Below, in pieces: positions 35,444-45,083 of a stretch of 64,000 nucleotides of DNA. This stretch comes from Hyphomonadaceae bacterium UKL13-1 (GTDB lineage: Bacteria; Pseudomonadota; Alphaproteobacteria; Caulobacterales; Aquidulcibacteraceae): the NCBI GenBank assembly GCA_001602435.1, contig CP012156.1, positions 1,198,001-1,262,000 of the forward strand. Reading direction: 5' to 3'. Below the pieces are notes generated by a model, which was not told the DNA's origin, ran no database searches, and saw nothing but the letters and a program-made list of their open reading frames with translations. How positions within the stretch are numbered: position 1 is the stretch's first letter; every line of letters starts with the position of its first letter. A program made the translations under genes and the position numbers.

Positions 35444-38164
35444 ATGTTAGAAAGTCATTTCTCCGCTCAAGCCGCAGAGCCTCGTCTATATGCGGCATGG
35501 GAACAATCGGGTGCGTTTAAGCCAAAGGCCGACCCAGATTCTGAAACTTTCTCCATCGTTATTCCGCCACCAAATGTGACGGGGTCGCTGCATATTGGCC
35601 ATGCGCTCAATTGCACGCTGCAAGACATTCTCTGCCGGTTTGAGCGGATGCGCGGTAAGTCGGTGCTGTGGCAACCGGGCCTCGATCACGCGGGCATTGC
35701 CACGCAAATGGTAGTGGAGCGCCAGATGGCGCAATCGGGCACCAACGAAAACCGCCGCACTCTGGGTCGCGAAAAATTCCTAGAGCGCGTCTGGTCTTGG
35801 AAGTCCGAAAGCGGTGGGACGATCACCACTCAGCTCAAACGCTTGGGCGCGTCATGTGATTGGAGCCGCGAGCGCTTCACCATGGACGACGGCCTGTCGG
35901 CCGCTGTACGCAAAGTCTTTGTCCAACTCCACAAGGAAGGCCTGATCTACCGAGACAAGCGCCTGGTGAATTGGGATCCGCACTTTGAAACCGCCGTGTC
36001 GGATCTTGAAGTGATCAATGAAGAGCGGGCCGGCCATTTCTGGCACTTCAAATATCCGCTGGAAAATGGCGAGACGTATGAGTTCCCCATCGCCTTTGAT
36101 GAGGATGGTGAGCCCACAGAATTTGAAACCCGCGACTATATCTCCATCGCCACCACACGTCCTGAAACCATGTTGGGCGATGGCGCGGTAGCGGTTCATC
36201 CAAACGACAAGCGCTATGCGGCGATCGTCGGCAAGCGCTGCCTTCTGCCGCTTGCGGATCGTCTGATCCCGATCATCGCTGATGAATATCCCGATCCAGA
36301 CTTTGGTTCCGGTGCCGTGAAGATCACCGGCGCGCACGACTTCAACGATTATAAGGTCGCCCGTCGCCACAATATTGAGATGTTCGTGCTGCTCGATACC
36401 AAGGGCCGTATGCTGGACGCCGATTATATCCCCGAAGCCTATCGCGGCCTCGATCGGTTTGACGCGCGCAAGCAAGTGGTTGCCGATATTGATGCGCGCG
36501 GCTTGATGCTGAAGGTTGAAGACAAGCTGATCACCCAGCCCTTGGGTGAGCGGTCGGACGTTGTGATTGAGCCAATGTTGACCGACCAATGGTATGTCGA
36601 TGCGGCCAAGCTGGCTGTCAATGCGCTCAAGGCGGTGGAAAGCGGCGAGACCAAGTTCGTCCCCGAAAGCTGGACGGCGACCTATTATCAATGGATGCGC
36701 AATATCGAGCCGTGGTGCGTGTCGCGCCAGCTCTGGTGGGGCCATCGGATCCCGGCTTGGTATGATGAAGAAGGCCAAATCTTCGTTGAAGAGACCGAAG
36801 CCGAAGCTTTGGCCGCAGCCAAGGCTAAGCACGGCCGGGATGTGACTTTGGTTCAGGACGAAGACGTCTTGGATACGTGGTTCTCATCCGGGCTTTGGCC
36901 ATTTTCGACCTTGGGCTGGCCAGACGCCACGCCCGAGATGGCGCGCTTTTATCCGACCAGCACCTTGGTCACGATGTTTGACATCATCTTCTTCTGGGTT
37001 GCCCGGATGATGATGTTTGGCTGCCACTTCACCGGAAAAGCGCCATTCTCCACCGTGGTGATTCATTCCCGTGTGGTCGATGAGCACGGCAAGAAAATGT
37101 CGAAGTCCAAGGGCAATATCATCGACCCAACGGTCTTGATCGACACGTATGGGGCAGACGCGCTGCGCTTTACCTTGGCGATTGCCGCAGGCCCCGGTCG
37201 TGACATCCGCATGAGTGACAAGCGGGTTGAAGGGTACCGGAACTTCGGTACGAAATTGTGGAACGCTGCCCGCTTTGCCCAGATGAATGAGTGCACCTTG
37301 TGGGAGGCCTTTGACCCTAGCACGGTAAAGCACACGCTCAACCGCTGGATCGTGTCGGAATTGACCAAGACCGCCACAGGCGTTGAAGCCGCCCTCTCGA
37401 CCCATCGGTTCGATGAAGCCGCCCAGACCTCTTATGCCTTTGTGTGGGGCGTGTTCTGCGACCTCTATCTTGAGCTCGTGAAACCGCTTCTGAACGGGGA
37501 AGATGAAGAAGCCAAGGCCGAGACGCGCCGGACGGTTGCGTGGGTCCTCGATCAGATTTTGAAAATCCTTCACCCATTCATGCCGTTCGTGACGGAAGAA
37601 TTGTGGGACAAGACCGCCGAATTTGGCCCCAAGCGCACCAGCTTTTTGATCAATGAATCTTGGCCCAAGCTGGATTCCAGTCTGATTGATGAGGCTGCAG
37701 CCGCCGAAGTGGGTTGGGTAGTTGATCTGGTTACAGGCCTGCGGTCCTTGCGCAGCGAAACCAATGTGCCTGCAGGCGCTAAGATTCCAGCTTTGTTGAT
37801 CGGGGCGTCGAAAGAGACCGCACAACGCCTTGAGCGCTATCAGGCCGAAATCGACCGGTTGGCGCGCTTGGAATATTCCGTGGTGGCCGAAGCCGCCCCT
37901 GCTGGCAGCGTGACCTTTGTACTGGGTGAAGCCATTGTTGCCATTCCTTTGGCGGGCGTGATGGATATTGGTGCGGAAAAGGCCCGTCTCACCAAAGAGA
38001 TTGCGCGCTGCACCAAGGAAATCGAGACGGTGTCACGCAAGCTCGACAACCCAGGCTTTGTCGCCAAAGCACCGGCCGAAGTGATCGACGAACAGCGTGA
38101 GCGGCGCGCCACCTATGAAGCTGAGAAGCAGAAATATGAAGCAGCTTTGACCCGCCTGGGCTAA
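35444..38164 (+). CDS. valS: Valyl-tRNA synthetase
   Basis: This 906-residue class I synthetase has PPPNVTGSLHIGHALN (HIGH), the editing domain (TTRPETMLGDGAVAVHP), WFSSGLWPFSTLGWP and the KMSKSKGN loop. A C-terminal coiled coil (KARLTKEIARCTKEIETVSRKL) is specific to ValRS. Length is normal. It is a monocistronic gene flanked by terminators on both sides. Confidence 0.97.
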   Translation: MLESHFSAQAAEPRLYAAWEQSGAFKPKADPDSETFSIVIPPPNVTGSLHIGHALNCTLQDILCRFERMRGKSVLWQPGLDHAGIATQMVVERQMAQSGTNENRRTLGREKFLERVWSWKSESGGTITTQLKRLGASCDWSRERFTMDDGLSAAVRKVFVQLHKEGLIYRDKRLVNWDPHFETAVSDLEVINEERAGHFWHFKYPLENGETYEFPIAFDEDGEPTEFETRDYISIATTRPETMLGDGAVAVHPNDKRYAAIVGKRCLLPLADRLIPIIADEYPDPDFGSGAVKITGAHDFNDYKVARRHNIEMFVLLDTKGRMLDADYIPEAYRGLDRFDARKQVVADIDARGLMLKVEDKLITQPLGERSDVVIEPMLTDQWYVDAAKLAVNALKAVESGETKFVPESWTATYYQWMRNIEPWCVSRQLWWGHRIPAWYDEEGQIFVEETEAEALAAAKAKHGRDVTLVQDEDVLDTWFSSGLWPFSTLGWPDATPEMARFYPTSTLVTMFDIIFFWVARMMMFGCHFTGKAPFSTVVIHSRVVDEHGKKMSKSKGNIIDPTVLIDTYGADALRFTLAIAAGPGRDIRMSDKRVEGYRNFGTKLWNAARFAQMNECTLWEAFDPSTVKHTLNRWIVSELTKTATGVEAALSTHRFDEAAQTSYAFVWGVFCDLYLELVKPLLNGEDEEAKAETRRTVAWVLDQILKILHPFMPFVTEELWDKTAEFGPKRTSFLINESWPKLDSSLIDEAAAAEVGWVVDLVTGLRSLRSETNVPAGAKIPALLIGASKETAQRLERYQAEIDRLARLEYSVVAEAAPAGSVTFVLGEAIVAIPLAGVMDIGAEKARLTKEIARCTKEIETVSRKLDNPGFVAKAPAEVIDEQRERRATYEAEKQKYEAALTRLG

Positions 38165-38185
38165 GCGCCTTTGTTCAGTCTAAAG

Positions 38186-38220
38186 AACAAGCCCGCCGAA
38201 ACGCGGGCTTGTTTGCGTTT
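38186..38220 (+). terminator. Rho-independent terminator after valS
   Basis: An 11-bp stem (AACAAGCCCGC with its complement), 6-base loop, then TTTGCGTTTT. It lies 22 bases after the valS stop. Confidence 0.85.
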
Positions 38221-38336
38221 TGATGTGTAATCGCCTGAATTAAACGGCGTCTCCCCCCTAGCATCGTGCGCTAAACGCGCTATCAATTCATCGATAATGC
38301 AGAGCCTGAACAGGCACGAACTCAGGGAACGTCCAC

Positions 38337-39491
38337 ATGGATTTCAATTTTACCGACGAACAAAACATGCTGCGGGACTCGATCGCAAAGCTGGTCCAGC
38401 AAAAGTATGATTTCGACACACGTCGCAAGGCCATTCATTCGGAAGCTGGCTGGCGGCCTGAGATCTGGGCAGAAATGGCTGAGATGGGTCTGATGATGGC
38501 CCCCTTGCCAGAGTCCATGGGTGGCCTTGGCGGTGGTGCGATCGACACGCTCGTCATCATGGAAGAATTCGGCAAGGGCTTGGTTGTCGAGCCCTTCATC
38601 CCGTCAGTTGTCGCCAGCGGCAATTTGTTGCGCATTGCAGGCTCTGCCGCCCAGCAAGAAGAACATGGCGGCCGCATCACTACGGGTGAGGGGATTTATG
38701 CCCTCGCCACCAGCGAGCCTAAGAGCCGCTATGATCTGGCAGATGTGTCAACCACCGCGAAGAAAGATGGCTCGGGCTACATTTTGAACGGCCATAAGTC
38801 GGTCGTGATTGGTGGCCCACAAGCCGACACGCTGATTGTTATCGCCCGTACGGCAGGTGGCCAGCGCGAGCGTGCCGGCTTGACCGCCTTCTTGGTGTCC
38901 AAGACAGCAGCCGGGGTTTCGACCAAGGATTACCCAACCGTCGACGGCTTGCGCGCCAGCGACGTCTATCTGGAAAATGTTTCGGTTGGCGCAGATGCCG
39001 TCATCGGCGCAGTCGATGGCATCTTGCCAGCGCTGGAAGAAACCCAAGACAATGTCATCGCCGCTTTGTGCGCCGAGGCAGTCGGCGGCATGCGCGTCGC
39101 CCATGCGATGACGGTCGATTATGCCCGCCAGCGCAAGCAGTTTGGCGTCGCCATTGGCTCGTTCCAAGTGCTTCAGCACCGCATGGTCGACATGTTCATG
39201 TGGACCGAGCAATCAACCTCCATGGCCTATCTCGCGGCCATCCGTTGCGGCGAAGATGATGTGCTGGAGCGGGCTAAGGCTTGCGCTGGGGCCAAGACCC
39301 AAATTGGTCGCGGTGGACGCTTTGTCGGCCAGAACGCCATCCAAATCTTTGGCGGTATGGGCATGACAGACGAATTGGCCATCGGCCATTACTTCAAGCG
39401 CTTGACCATGATCGACACCCAAGCTGGCAGCGCCGATTGGCATTTGAAGCGCTATGCCGCTTTGAGCGCCGGGGAAAAGGCCGCAGCTTAA
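38337..39491 (+). CDS. Acyl-CoA dehydrogenase
   Basis: This 384-residue flavoprotein has the all-alpha N-terminal domain, a middle beta domain (YALATSEPKSRYDLADVSTTA) and a C-terminal helical domain with YARQRKQFGVAIGSFQVLQHRMVDM. The end has QIFGGMGMTDELAIGHYFKRL. It belongs to the FadE-like group typical of steroid/fatty-acid catabolism in actinobacteria and alphaproteobacteria. The chain-length preference is unknown. The ATG has AGGGA upstream. Its stop codon lies in a perfect 20-base palindrome. Confidence 0.92.
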   Translation: MDFNFTDEQNMLRDSIAKLVQQKYDFDTRRKAIHSEAGWRPEIWAEMAEMGLMMAPLPESMGGLGGGAIDTLVIMEEFGKGLVVEPFIPSVVASGNLLRIAGSAAQQEEHGGRITTGEGIYALATSEPKSRYDLADVSTTAKKDGSGYILNGHKSVVIGGPQADTLIVIARTAGGQRERAGLTAFLVSKTAAGVSTKDYPTVDGLRASDVYLENVSVGADAVIGAVDGILPALEETQDNVIAALCAEAVGGMRVAHAMTVDYARQRKQFGVAIGSFQVLQHRMVDMFMWTEQSTSMAYLAAIRCGEDDVLERAKACAGAKTQIGRGGRFVGQNAIQIFGGMGMTDELAIGHYFKRLTMIDTQAGSADWHLKRYAALSAGEKAAA

Positions 39492-39499
39492 GCTGCGGC
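39480..39499. repeat. Perfect 20-bp palindrome over the stop codon
   Basis: GCCGCAGCTT followed by AAGCTGCGGC spans the last codons and the TAA of the acyl-CoA dehydrogenase gene. It may be part of the transcript-end structure with the terminator 22 bases on. Confidence 0.7.
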
Positions 39500-39521
39500 G
39501 GCTCAATAGGATTACAAACGG

Positions 39522-39551
39522 AAAGGCCAGCCCAAAAGGCTGGCCTTTTTG
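39522..39551. terminator. Bidirectional terminator between converging genes
   Basis: An 11-bp stem (AAAGGCCAGCC with its complement) with a 5-base loop, ending in T's on the plus strand and preceded by A's, so it can also end the minus-strand transporter transcript. Confidence 0.8.
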
Positions 39552-39578
39552 CTGGGTGATCGCGCGTGCAAACCCATC

Positions 39579-41063
39579 TCAGTCGACAGCTTGGCTCTGT
39601 CTCGACGCAAGTTCGCGGAGGTTGTTTTCATGATCTTCGCGCTTGAGGCGATAGGTCGACATGATTGCCAACATGGTCAACCACAGGAATAGGATGGTTG
39701 GCACATAGTAGAGCCCGAGGCGGGTTAGGGCTTCTTCGGGTATCTGGTCTGGCTTGACGCCCGCAGGGAATTGCGCGGCTGCCAAGACAAAGCCAGCCGT
39801 GATGACACCAAGTCCTTGCACCGACTTGCGAATGAAGGTCGATGCGGCAAAGAAAATGCCTTCGGACCGCCGCCCTGTCTTAATTTCTGCGTCTTCCACC
39901 AAATCTGCCAGCATGGATGCCGACAGGATTTGGAAGCAAATGATCAGCCCAGTATCAACCATATTGGCGAGCATGACGATCCAGAACAGGCTGGGGTCGC
40001 CATTTTCTGGCATGACTCCCAAAAGACGCAGCACGATGGGTAATGGTGCCCCCAAAAAGGCAACCAAGCCGATAATCATGGCACCCTGTTTCTTGCCGAT
40101 GGACTTGGTCACAATCGGGGCCATGACAGCCCCGAGGATTGCGGAGACAAAGACACTGATGGTCAATAGTCCTGTCTGTTGGGGCGTAAACCCCCAAAAG
40201 AAGGAGGTGAAGTAAAAGGTCATGGACGCAGAGAGCCCCGACGCAATCGACCCGAAGATCGCCGCAAGAAACAAAGCAATGAACGATCGATTGGCCAAGG
40301 TTTCAAAAATCTCTTTGAACACCAAACCGATGGACAGACTGCGTTTGGGAGGCGGAGCCTTGAGATGAGCAATGCGTCGGTGAGTTCCCAGCGCGGAGAC
40401 CATAATGGCTACAAAAATCAAACCAGAAGCGATCAAGCCATAGGTCGAATAGGCATCCTTATTGAACTGGCCATTTGGGATCGTGGGGGTCACAAACGCT
40501 GGAAACAGCACCACAAACATAATTACGGCCATCAAATTGCCGCCGGTCCAGCCAAAGAAATAACGCAGGCTGAGAAGCCCGCTGCGTTGATCGTAATTGT
40601 CGCTTAACTCGGGTGCCAAGGCGGAACTGGGTGTTTCATAGAAAGTGATGCACGTTCTGATCAAAACAGAAATCACCAGCACATACCAAAACAAGGCCAT
40701 ATCCGACCAGCCTTCCGGCGGGTTCCATAGAAGGAAGAAGGACGCCGCAACCGGAAGCGCTGATGCATACATGAAGGGATGGCGACGACCCCATTTGGAT
40801 CTAAAATTATCCGACCAATAGCCAACAACTGGATCGCTGAGCGCATCCAGAAACAAGGCAATCGTCATGGCAAGGCCGATAAGCCGCGCATCTACGCCCA
40901 GAACCTGGCTATAAAAAATCAATAAAAAGAAGCCAAACCCATTGTCCTTCACACCATAGGCAATGGCCCCAAAGCCATAGGAAATCTTCGTCGCCAAACT
41001 GGGTGGTGGGACACTCCCCTTCGTGTTTGTGGTGTCTGATGGAGAAATAATCCCGTCTGTCAT
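39579..41063 (-). CDS. MFS transporter, GPH (sugar-cation symporter) family
   Basis: 494 residues with about 12 membrane helices. Family marks are GVKDNGFGFFLLIFYSQVLG in helix 1, FLDALSDPVVGYWSDN after helix 2 and KWGRRHPFMYASALP in the following loop, all typical of the MFS_2/MelB-type group. Members import sugars, glucuronides or similar solutes with cations. The substrate cannot be told. The ATG at 41063 has a GGGGG run upstream, and another ATG at 41090 is possible. It converges on the acyl-CoA dehydrogenase gene. Confidence 0.88.
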   Translation of the reverse strand: MTDGIISPSDTTNTKGSVPPPSLATKISYGFGAIAYGVKDNGFGFFLLIFYSQVLGVDARLIGLAMTIALFLDALSDPVVGYWSDNFRSKWGRRHPFMYASALPVAASFFLLWNPPEGWSDMALFWYVLVISVLIRTCITFYETPSSALAPELSDNYDQRSGLLSLRYFFGWTGGNLMAVIMFVVLFPAFVTPTIPNGQFNKDAYSTYGLIASGLIFVAIMVSALGTHRRIAHLKAPPPKRSLSIGLVFKEIFETLANRSFIALFLAAIFGSIASGLSASMTFYFTSFFWGFTPQQTGLLTISVFVSAILGAVMAPIVTKSIGKKQGAMIIGLVAFLGAPLPIVLRLLGVMPENGDPSLFWIVMLANMVDTGLIICFQILSASMLADLVEDAEIKTGRRSEGIFFAASTFIRKSVQGLGVITAGFVLAAAQFPAGVKPDQIPEEALTRLGLYYVPTILFLWLTMLAIMSTYRLKREDHENNLRELASRQSQAVD

Positions 41064-41282
41064 GTCCGCCCCCGCGATTTGCGCCTGCATCTGATCTGAA
41101 ATCGTGGGCGCTTTGGATGGAATGTGGGCGCGTTTCTGGGCTTTGTAAATTCAGAAGCTTTAGATAGTTGGTTTTCGGCGGGTACGACATCAAACTCCCG
41201 TCATTGTATTTTGACCTTCCCGCCTGAGTCCCTGTAGGAGAGGGACAAGCTTGTTCTGCGTAGAATGACTAAGGAGTATCAC

Positions 41283-41960
41283 ATGGAATTCGATCAGGTT
41301 GTTCTGGGGCGTCGCAGTATTCGTGGGTATAAGCCGGATCCTGTGCCGAAAGCCTTGATTGAGGAAATTCTGGCGCTGGCCATGCGCGCGCCATCTTCGA
41401 TGAACACCCAGCCTTGGAATTTCTATGTGCTAACCGGTGAGCCCTTGGACCGCATTCGCGCGGGCAATACAGAGCGTAATCTGGCAGGTGTGCCGCACTC
41501 GCGCGAGTTTCGTATTGGCCAAGCCTTTGCAGGCATACACCGCGACCGCCAAGTTGGCGTCGCCAAGCAATTGTTTGCCGCTATGGGTATCGCGCGCGAA
41601 GACCAAGTGATGCGGCAAGATTGGGTACTGCGCGGCTTCCGCCAGTTTGATGCGCCGGTTTGTATTATCATCACCTATGACAAGGTCCTCGACGGCAGTG
41701 ACGACACCCCGTTTGACTGCGGGGCCGTGGCAACGGCCTTGGTCAACGCGGCTTGGTCGCGCGGGCTTGGCACCGTGATCAATAGCCAAGGCATCATGCA
41801 ATCGCCCGTCGTGCGTGAGCATGCGGGCATCGCCGACGATCAGGTCATTATGAAGAGTATCGCGCTTGGCTGGCCCGACGAGAGCTTCCCTGCCAATGCG
41901 GTTGTCTCTGAGCGCAAGAGCGTGGCCGACGCCACCACCTTTGTTGGCTTCGACAGCTAA
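41283..41960 (+). CDS. Nitroreductase family protein
   Basis: This 225-residue FMN-dependent protein has GRRSIRGYKPDPVPKALIEE, MRAPSSMNTQPWNFYVL and a central GAVATALVNAAWSRGLGTVI. It is the PnbA-like branch of nitroreductases and differs clearly from the one at 27.6 kb. AAGGAG lies seven bases before the ATG at 41283. It probably reduces nitro compounds or quinones. The physiological substrate is unknown. Confidence 0.9.
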   Translation: MEFDQVVLGRRSIRGYKPDPVPKALIEEILALAMRAPSSMNTQPWNFYVLTGEPLDRIRAGNTERNLAGVPHSREFRIGQAFAGIHRDRQVGVAKQLFAAMGIAREDQVMRQDWVLRGFRQFDAPVCIIITYDKVLDGSDDTPFDCGAVATALVNAAWSRGLGTVINSQGIMQSPVVREHAGIADDQVIMKSIALGWPDESFPANAVVSERKSVADATTFVGFDS

Positions 41961-41974
41961 GCCTTTAAACTTGC

Positions 41975-42250
41975 TTAGTTTTCCTTCGTACACCGCGCGG
42001 GGCTTGGTGGATTGCCGCATTCTCTCGCAAGGTTCTTCCAGCCTACGCATTGGCCCGTCCGCTTTGACCGCCAGCCGGGGCCACCGCGACAGCCGCAACC
42101 GCTGCACCGCCCGACGCTAAAGTCTGAGGCATAGGTGATCCCGCCCTCAAAAGGCGTAGGCAGAAGGTGAATCGGCGAGGATTGGAGTTGCGCTGGGGCG
42201 CAAACCATGATGAGGGCGACAACAAGCGTTTTGTAGAGTGCGGCGTTCAT
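41975..42250 (-). CDS. Small secreted cysteine-rich protein
   Basis: 91 residues from the ATG at 42250. A signal peptide is visible (ALYKTLVVALIMVCAPAQ), followed by a Cys/Gly-rich domain (RCSGCGCRGGPGWRS, then CVGW, ECGNPP, RCTKEN) with six Cys after the signal. I know of no assigned function. The start codon overlaps, on the opposite strand, the region where the secreted nuclease gene begins. The two may share a divergent promoter and an envelope role. The frame extends to 42442 but that part is antisense to the nuclease. Confidence 0.62.
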   Translation of the reverse strand: MNAALYKTLVVALIMVCAPAQLQSSPIHLLPTPFEGGITYASDFSVGRCSGCGCRGGPGWRSKRTGQCVGWKNLARECGNPPSPARCTKEN

Positions 42251-42269
42251 GTTATTACCTAAAGTTAGT

Positions 42270-42779
42270 ATGAGACATAATGCAACTAAAATAATATTAT
42301 GTCTAGCCGCTTTGGGTGGCCTAGTCGCGCTTGCCATGGCGGCTGGTGCGACCGCCTCGACAGGCGTGGTGCAAGGCCGGGCCTCGGTCATTGATGGCGA
42401 TACGTTGGAAGTTCGTGGCGAACGCATTCGCCTATTTGGCATCGATGCCCCCGAATCCGCACAAACCTGTTTGGATGAATCAGGCAGAACCTATCGCTGT
42501 GGCCAGCGCGCGGCCTTTGCCTTGTCAGATAAAGTGGGTGCGCGTCCGGTCTCCTGTCAGCCCACTGGCAAGGACCGCTATGGCCGCATCGTGGCGCGCT
42601 GCTCGCTGGCCGGTGAGGACTTGCAAGCCTGGATGGTGCGCAATGGCCACGCACTCGCCTTCCTGCGTTATTCGAAAGCCTATCGCTCTCAAGAAGCCGA
42701 AGCCAAGGCGACGGGCGCGGGCATGTGGACAGGTAGTTTCGAGGCCCCGTGGGACTGGCGGCGCAGGCCAAAATCCTAA
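42270..42779 (+). CDS. Secreted thermonuclease (SNase-like) family protein
   Basis: 169 residues. An N-terminal signal or anchor segment (IILCLAALGGLVALAMAAG) precedes the SNase fold: VIDGDTLEVRGERIRLFGIDAPES, then DRYGRIVARC and a C-terminal GAGMWTGSFEAPWDWRR. The catalytic Arg/Asp/Glu positions look kept (RLFGIDAPE and GRIVARC). It is likely an exported Ca-dependent nuclease. Starts at 42249 and 42270 are possible, and 42270 gives a cleaner signal sequence. Confidence 0.88.
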   Translation: MRHNATKIILCLAALGGLVALAMAAGATASTGVVQGRASVIDGDTLEVRGERIRLFGIDAPESAQTCLDESGRTYRCGQRAAFALSDKVGARPVSCQPTGKDRYGRIVARCSLAGEDLQAWMVRNGHALAFLRYSKAYRSQEAEAKATGAGMWTGSFEAPWDWRRRPKS

Positions 42780-42800
42780 AAGGCTGAGGGGCTTAAAGGG

Positions 42801-43112
42801 CTAAGACGTGCACAGGTCCCGCACGCCCGCTTCAATCATCGGCCCGCGCTCTTGATGCTTGGCAAAAGCACCAGCAGACGGCACTTCCTTGATCCGCTTG
42901 TTCGAACCCTCTGCGGCCAACGCCAAACCCGTGCGCGAGTAAGACCTGAAATCATAATCGGCCGCCATGGCGCGAATGGCGCGGCAATTGGGCGAGTTAT
43001 ATTGGGGGTCTTCCGGATTTGGTACCGAGCCCCACAGGCCAGAGGGTGACACACAGGCGCTGAGGAGGCACGCGCTGAGAAGTAAGGGCAAACAAATGAT
43101 CGCTTTTTTCAC
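42801..43112 (-). CDS. Small lipoprotein, unknown function
   Basis: This 103-residue protein has an N-terminal lipoprotein signal with two overlapping candidate lipoboxes (LLSAC and LSAC, Cys 15 or Cys 20). The start is a GTG. The rest is polar with one Cys pair and no recognised domain. It converges on the nuclease gene and diverges from the hydrolase gene. Confidence 0.68.
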   Translation of the reverse strand: MKKAIICLPLLLSACLLSACVSPSGLWGSVPNPEDPQYNSPNCRAIRAMAADYDFRSYSRTGLALAAEGSNKRIKEVPSAGAFAKHQERGPMIEAGVRDLCTS

Positions 43113-43232
43113 GCGCTTAACCCTTCGCTCGGTGACAAGGCAGTTCCATCATAAGTATCTGTCGAGGATTGACAACCACATTTCTTGGCCTCTGTTACAG
43201 CTGGGCAAAAGTAAGATGAAAGCAGGAAGAAA

Positions 43233-44153
43233 GTGACTCTCAAACTGGCCGGTGCCATCAGCCTGATCTTGCTAGTCGGCCTCGCCTTTTGGCTATGGAC
43301 GCCGGATCGGTCACGGGCAGAGCTTGAATCGCGCTATCTCAACAGCCCCAGCGACCTCGTCGATCTAGGCGGATTTCGCCTGCATGTGCGCGACACCGGC
43401 CCCAAAAATGCGCCAATCCTCATTCTCCTGCACGGCTTTGGCTCTAGCTTACAGACGTGGGACGGCTGGGCGGGACCGCTCGAGCGCGATTATCGCGTCG
43501 TCCGCTTAGACTTGCCCGGCGCAGGCCTATCCGACCCCGACCCGACGGGTGACTATACCGATGCCCGCACGCACACTTTGATATTGAAGCTGATGGATAG
43601 ACTGGGCATTCAAAAGGCCGTCCTTATCGGTAATTCCCTAGGCGGTAGGCTTGCTTGGACTTTTGCCGCCAAGCATCCAGATCGTGTGACCAAGCTTGTC
43701 CTAATCTCGCCAGATGGCTTTGCCAGCCCCGGCTTCGCCTATGGCCAGAAGGCCGAGGTGCCCGCCTTCTTGTCCGTCATGACCTTTGTGCTGCCCAAGG
43801 CGCTCTATCGGCCCAATATTGAAGCTGCCTATGCCGACCCCACGCGTCTGACAAAGGCCGTCTTCGACCGCTATTATGACCTGACATTGGCTCCGGGCAG
43901 TCGGGAAGCCATGCTCGCCCGGATGCAACAAACCGTCTTGGTTGACCCTCGTCCAATCCTGCCCACAATCACCCAGCCCGTCTTACTGCTCTGGGGCCAG
44001 AAAGACGCTCTGATCCCGGTGGCCAATGCGCAAGATTATCGCAAAGCCTTGCCTAATGCGTCCTTGATCACGTTCGACAATCTGGGCCATGTGCCGCATG
44101 AAGAAGACGCGGCGGAGAGCCTTTTGCCATTGCTGGCGTTTTTGGCGGGGTAG
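43233..44153 (+). CDS. Membrane-anchored alpha/beta hydrolase
   Basis: 306 residues. One N-terminal membrane helix (LAGAISLILLVGLAFWLW) is followed by an alpha/beta-hydrolase fold. The oxyanion loop is LLHGFGSSLQTW, the nucleophile elbow is GNSLGG, and the acid/His pair is in LLWGQKDALIP and DNLGHVPHEE, so the catalytic triad is complete. The GTG start has AGGAAG upstream. The substrate is unknown. Esterase or lipase activity near the membrane is plausible. Confidence 0.87.
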   Translation: MTLKLAGAISLILLVGLAFWLWTPDRSRAELESRYLNSPSDLVDLGGFRLHVRDTGPKNAPILILLHGFGSSLQTWDGWAGPLERDYRVVRLDLPGAGLSDPDPTGDYTDARTHTLILKLMDRLGIQKAVLIGNSLGGRLAWTFAAKHPDRVTKLVLISPDGFASPGFAYGQKAEVPAFLSVMTFVLPKALYRPNIEAAYADPTRLTKAVFDRYYDLTLAPGSREAMLARMQQTVLVDPRPILPTITQPVLLLWGQKDALIPVANAQDYRKALPNASLITFDNLGHVPHEEDAAESLLPLLAFLAG

Positions 44154-44403
44154 GGGGTTGGGCCGCCCCCAACTTGTGCAGACAGACTTATCCAGCGGCT
44201 TTGAGGCAAGCGGCGTGTGGCCTTGAGGCGTTCTAAGTGGGAGTCGAAAATGGCCGGTCCGACTCTGGTTCAACCTGCCAGACCACCCCAACTACCTTGT
44301 TCTTGCACTAAAATATTTTGGACTGTCGCCATTTTTTGGCTTTACAGGCACGAGCGGGACGATTAGCAGAACTGGAAATTCCTTCCACCTTGGATGGCCA
44401 AAC

Positions 44404-45027
44404 GTGTCTGACGAAGCAGAGAGTGTGTCGATGATTGAGGCTCCAGAAACGGCGCACAAAGCCCATTCCCATGGCACCGGGCACCGCTGGTTTGATATTG
44501 TGATGGCGGTTGCTATTTTGCTGGTTTCCGCAGGCTCGCTCTATGTCTCGCTCCACACCGGCCACACGATGGAGGCTTTGGTAAAGGAGAATGAGAGGTT
44601 GGTGCGCGCCCAATCCACGCCCATTCTGCAATTCAACCATGGCAATGTAACCGATGATGGGGAGAAGGCGCTGGAGTTCGGCATTTCGAATGTCGGCACA
44701 GGTCCTGCCCGTGTCATGTGGACTGAGTTGCACTCCGAGGGAAAAACCTATCGAGAAATGTCCGACTATGTGAAAGCCTCAGGCAGTGGCCAAGTTACCT
44801 ACATCACGAGCCAAATTAATCAGAGTGTCCTGTCTCAAGGTGAAGAACGGCGCATTTTGAAGTGGAGTTATCCGAAAGACCCAGCCGCGCAGAAACGTTG
44901 GGAATTGATCAACAAAACCCGGTTCGAAGCCACCGCAAAGGCCTGTTATTGCTCGGTCTTCAACGAATGCTGGACCACCAACATGGCCGCAGACTTGCCT
45001 CAGCCAGTGAAGTCGTGTGACCGGTAA
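44404..45027 (+). CDS. Hypothetical single-pass membrane protein
   Basis: 207 residues from a GTG start. A His-rich N-terminus (HKAHSHGTGH) precedes one membrane helix (IVMAVAILLVSAGSLYVSL), a short coiled stretch (MEALVKENERLVRAQS) and a beta-rich extracytoplasmic domain with a CYCSVFNECW motif near the end. I do not recognise the family. Preceding bases 44154-44403 contain no gene. Confidence 0.65.
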   Translation: MSDEAESVSMIEAPETAHKAHSHGTGHRWFDIVMAVAILLVSAGSLYVSLHTGHTMEALVKENERLVRAQSTPILQFNHGNVTDDGEKALEFGISNVGTGPARVMWTELHSEGKTYREMSDYVKASGSGQVTYITSQINQSVLSQGEERRILKWSYPKDPAAQKRWELINKTRFEATAKACYCSVFNECWTTNMAADLPQPVKSCDR

Positions 45028-45083
45028 AGGGGGTATTTGGGTAAGGCGTACAGCGTCGTTACCGCACATAGCGCTCGTCAAGC

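Noticed and set aside
38174..38188. LexA-like site near the valS end
   Set aside because: GTTC...GAAC here is a palindrome with 8-base spacing, not the direct-repeat 4-7-4 arrangement, and it lies at a terminator.
41975..42442. Full 155-residue reading of the Cys-rich ORF
   Set aside because: The first 64 codons are antisense to the nuclease coding region. The signal peptide begins only at 42250.
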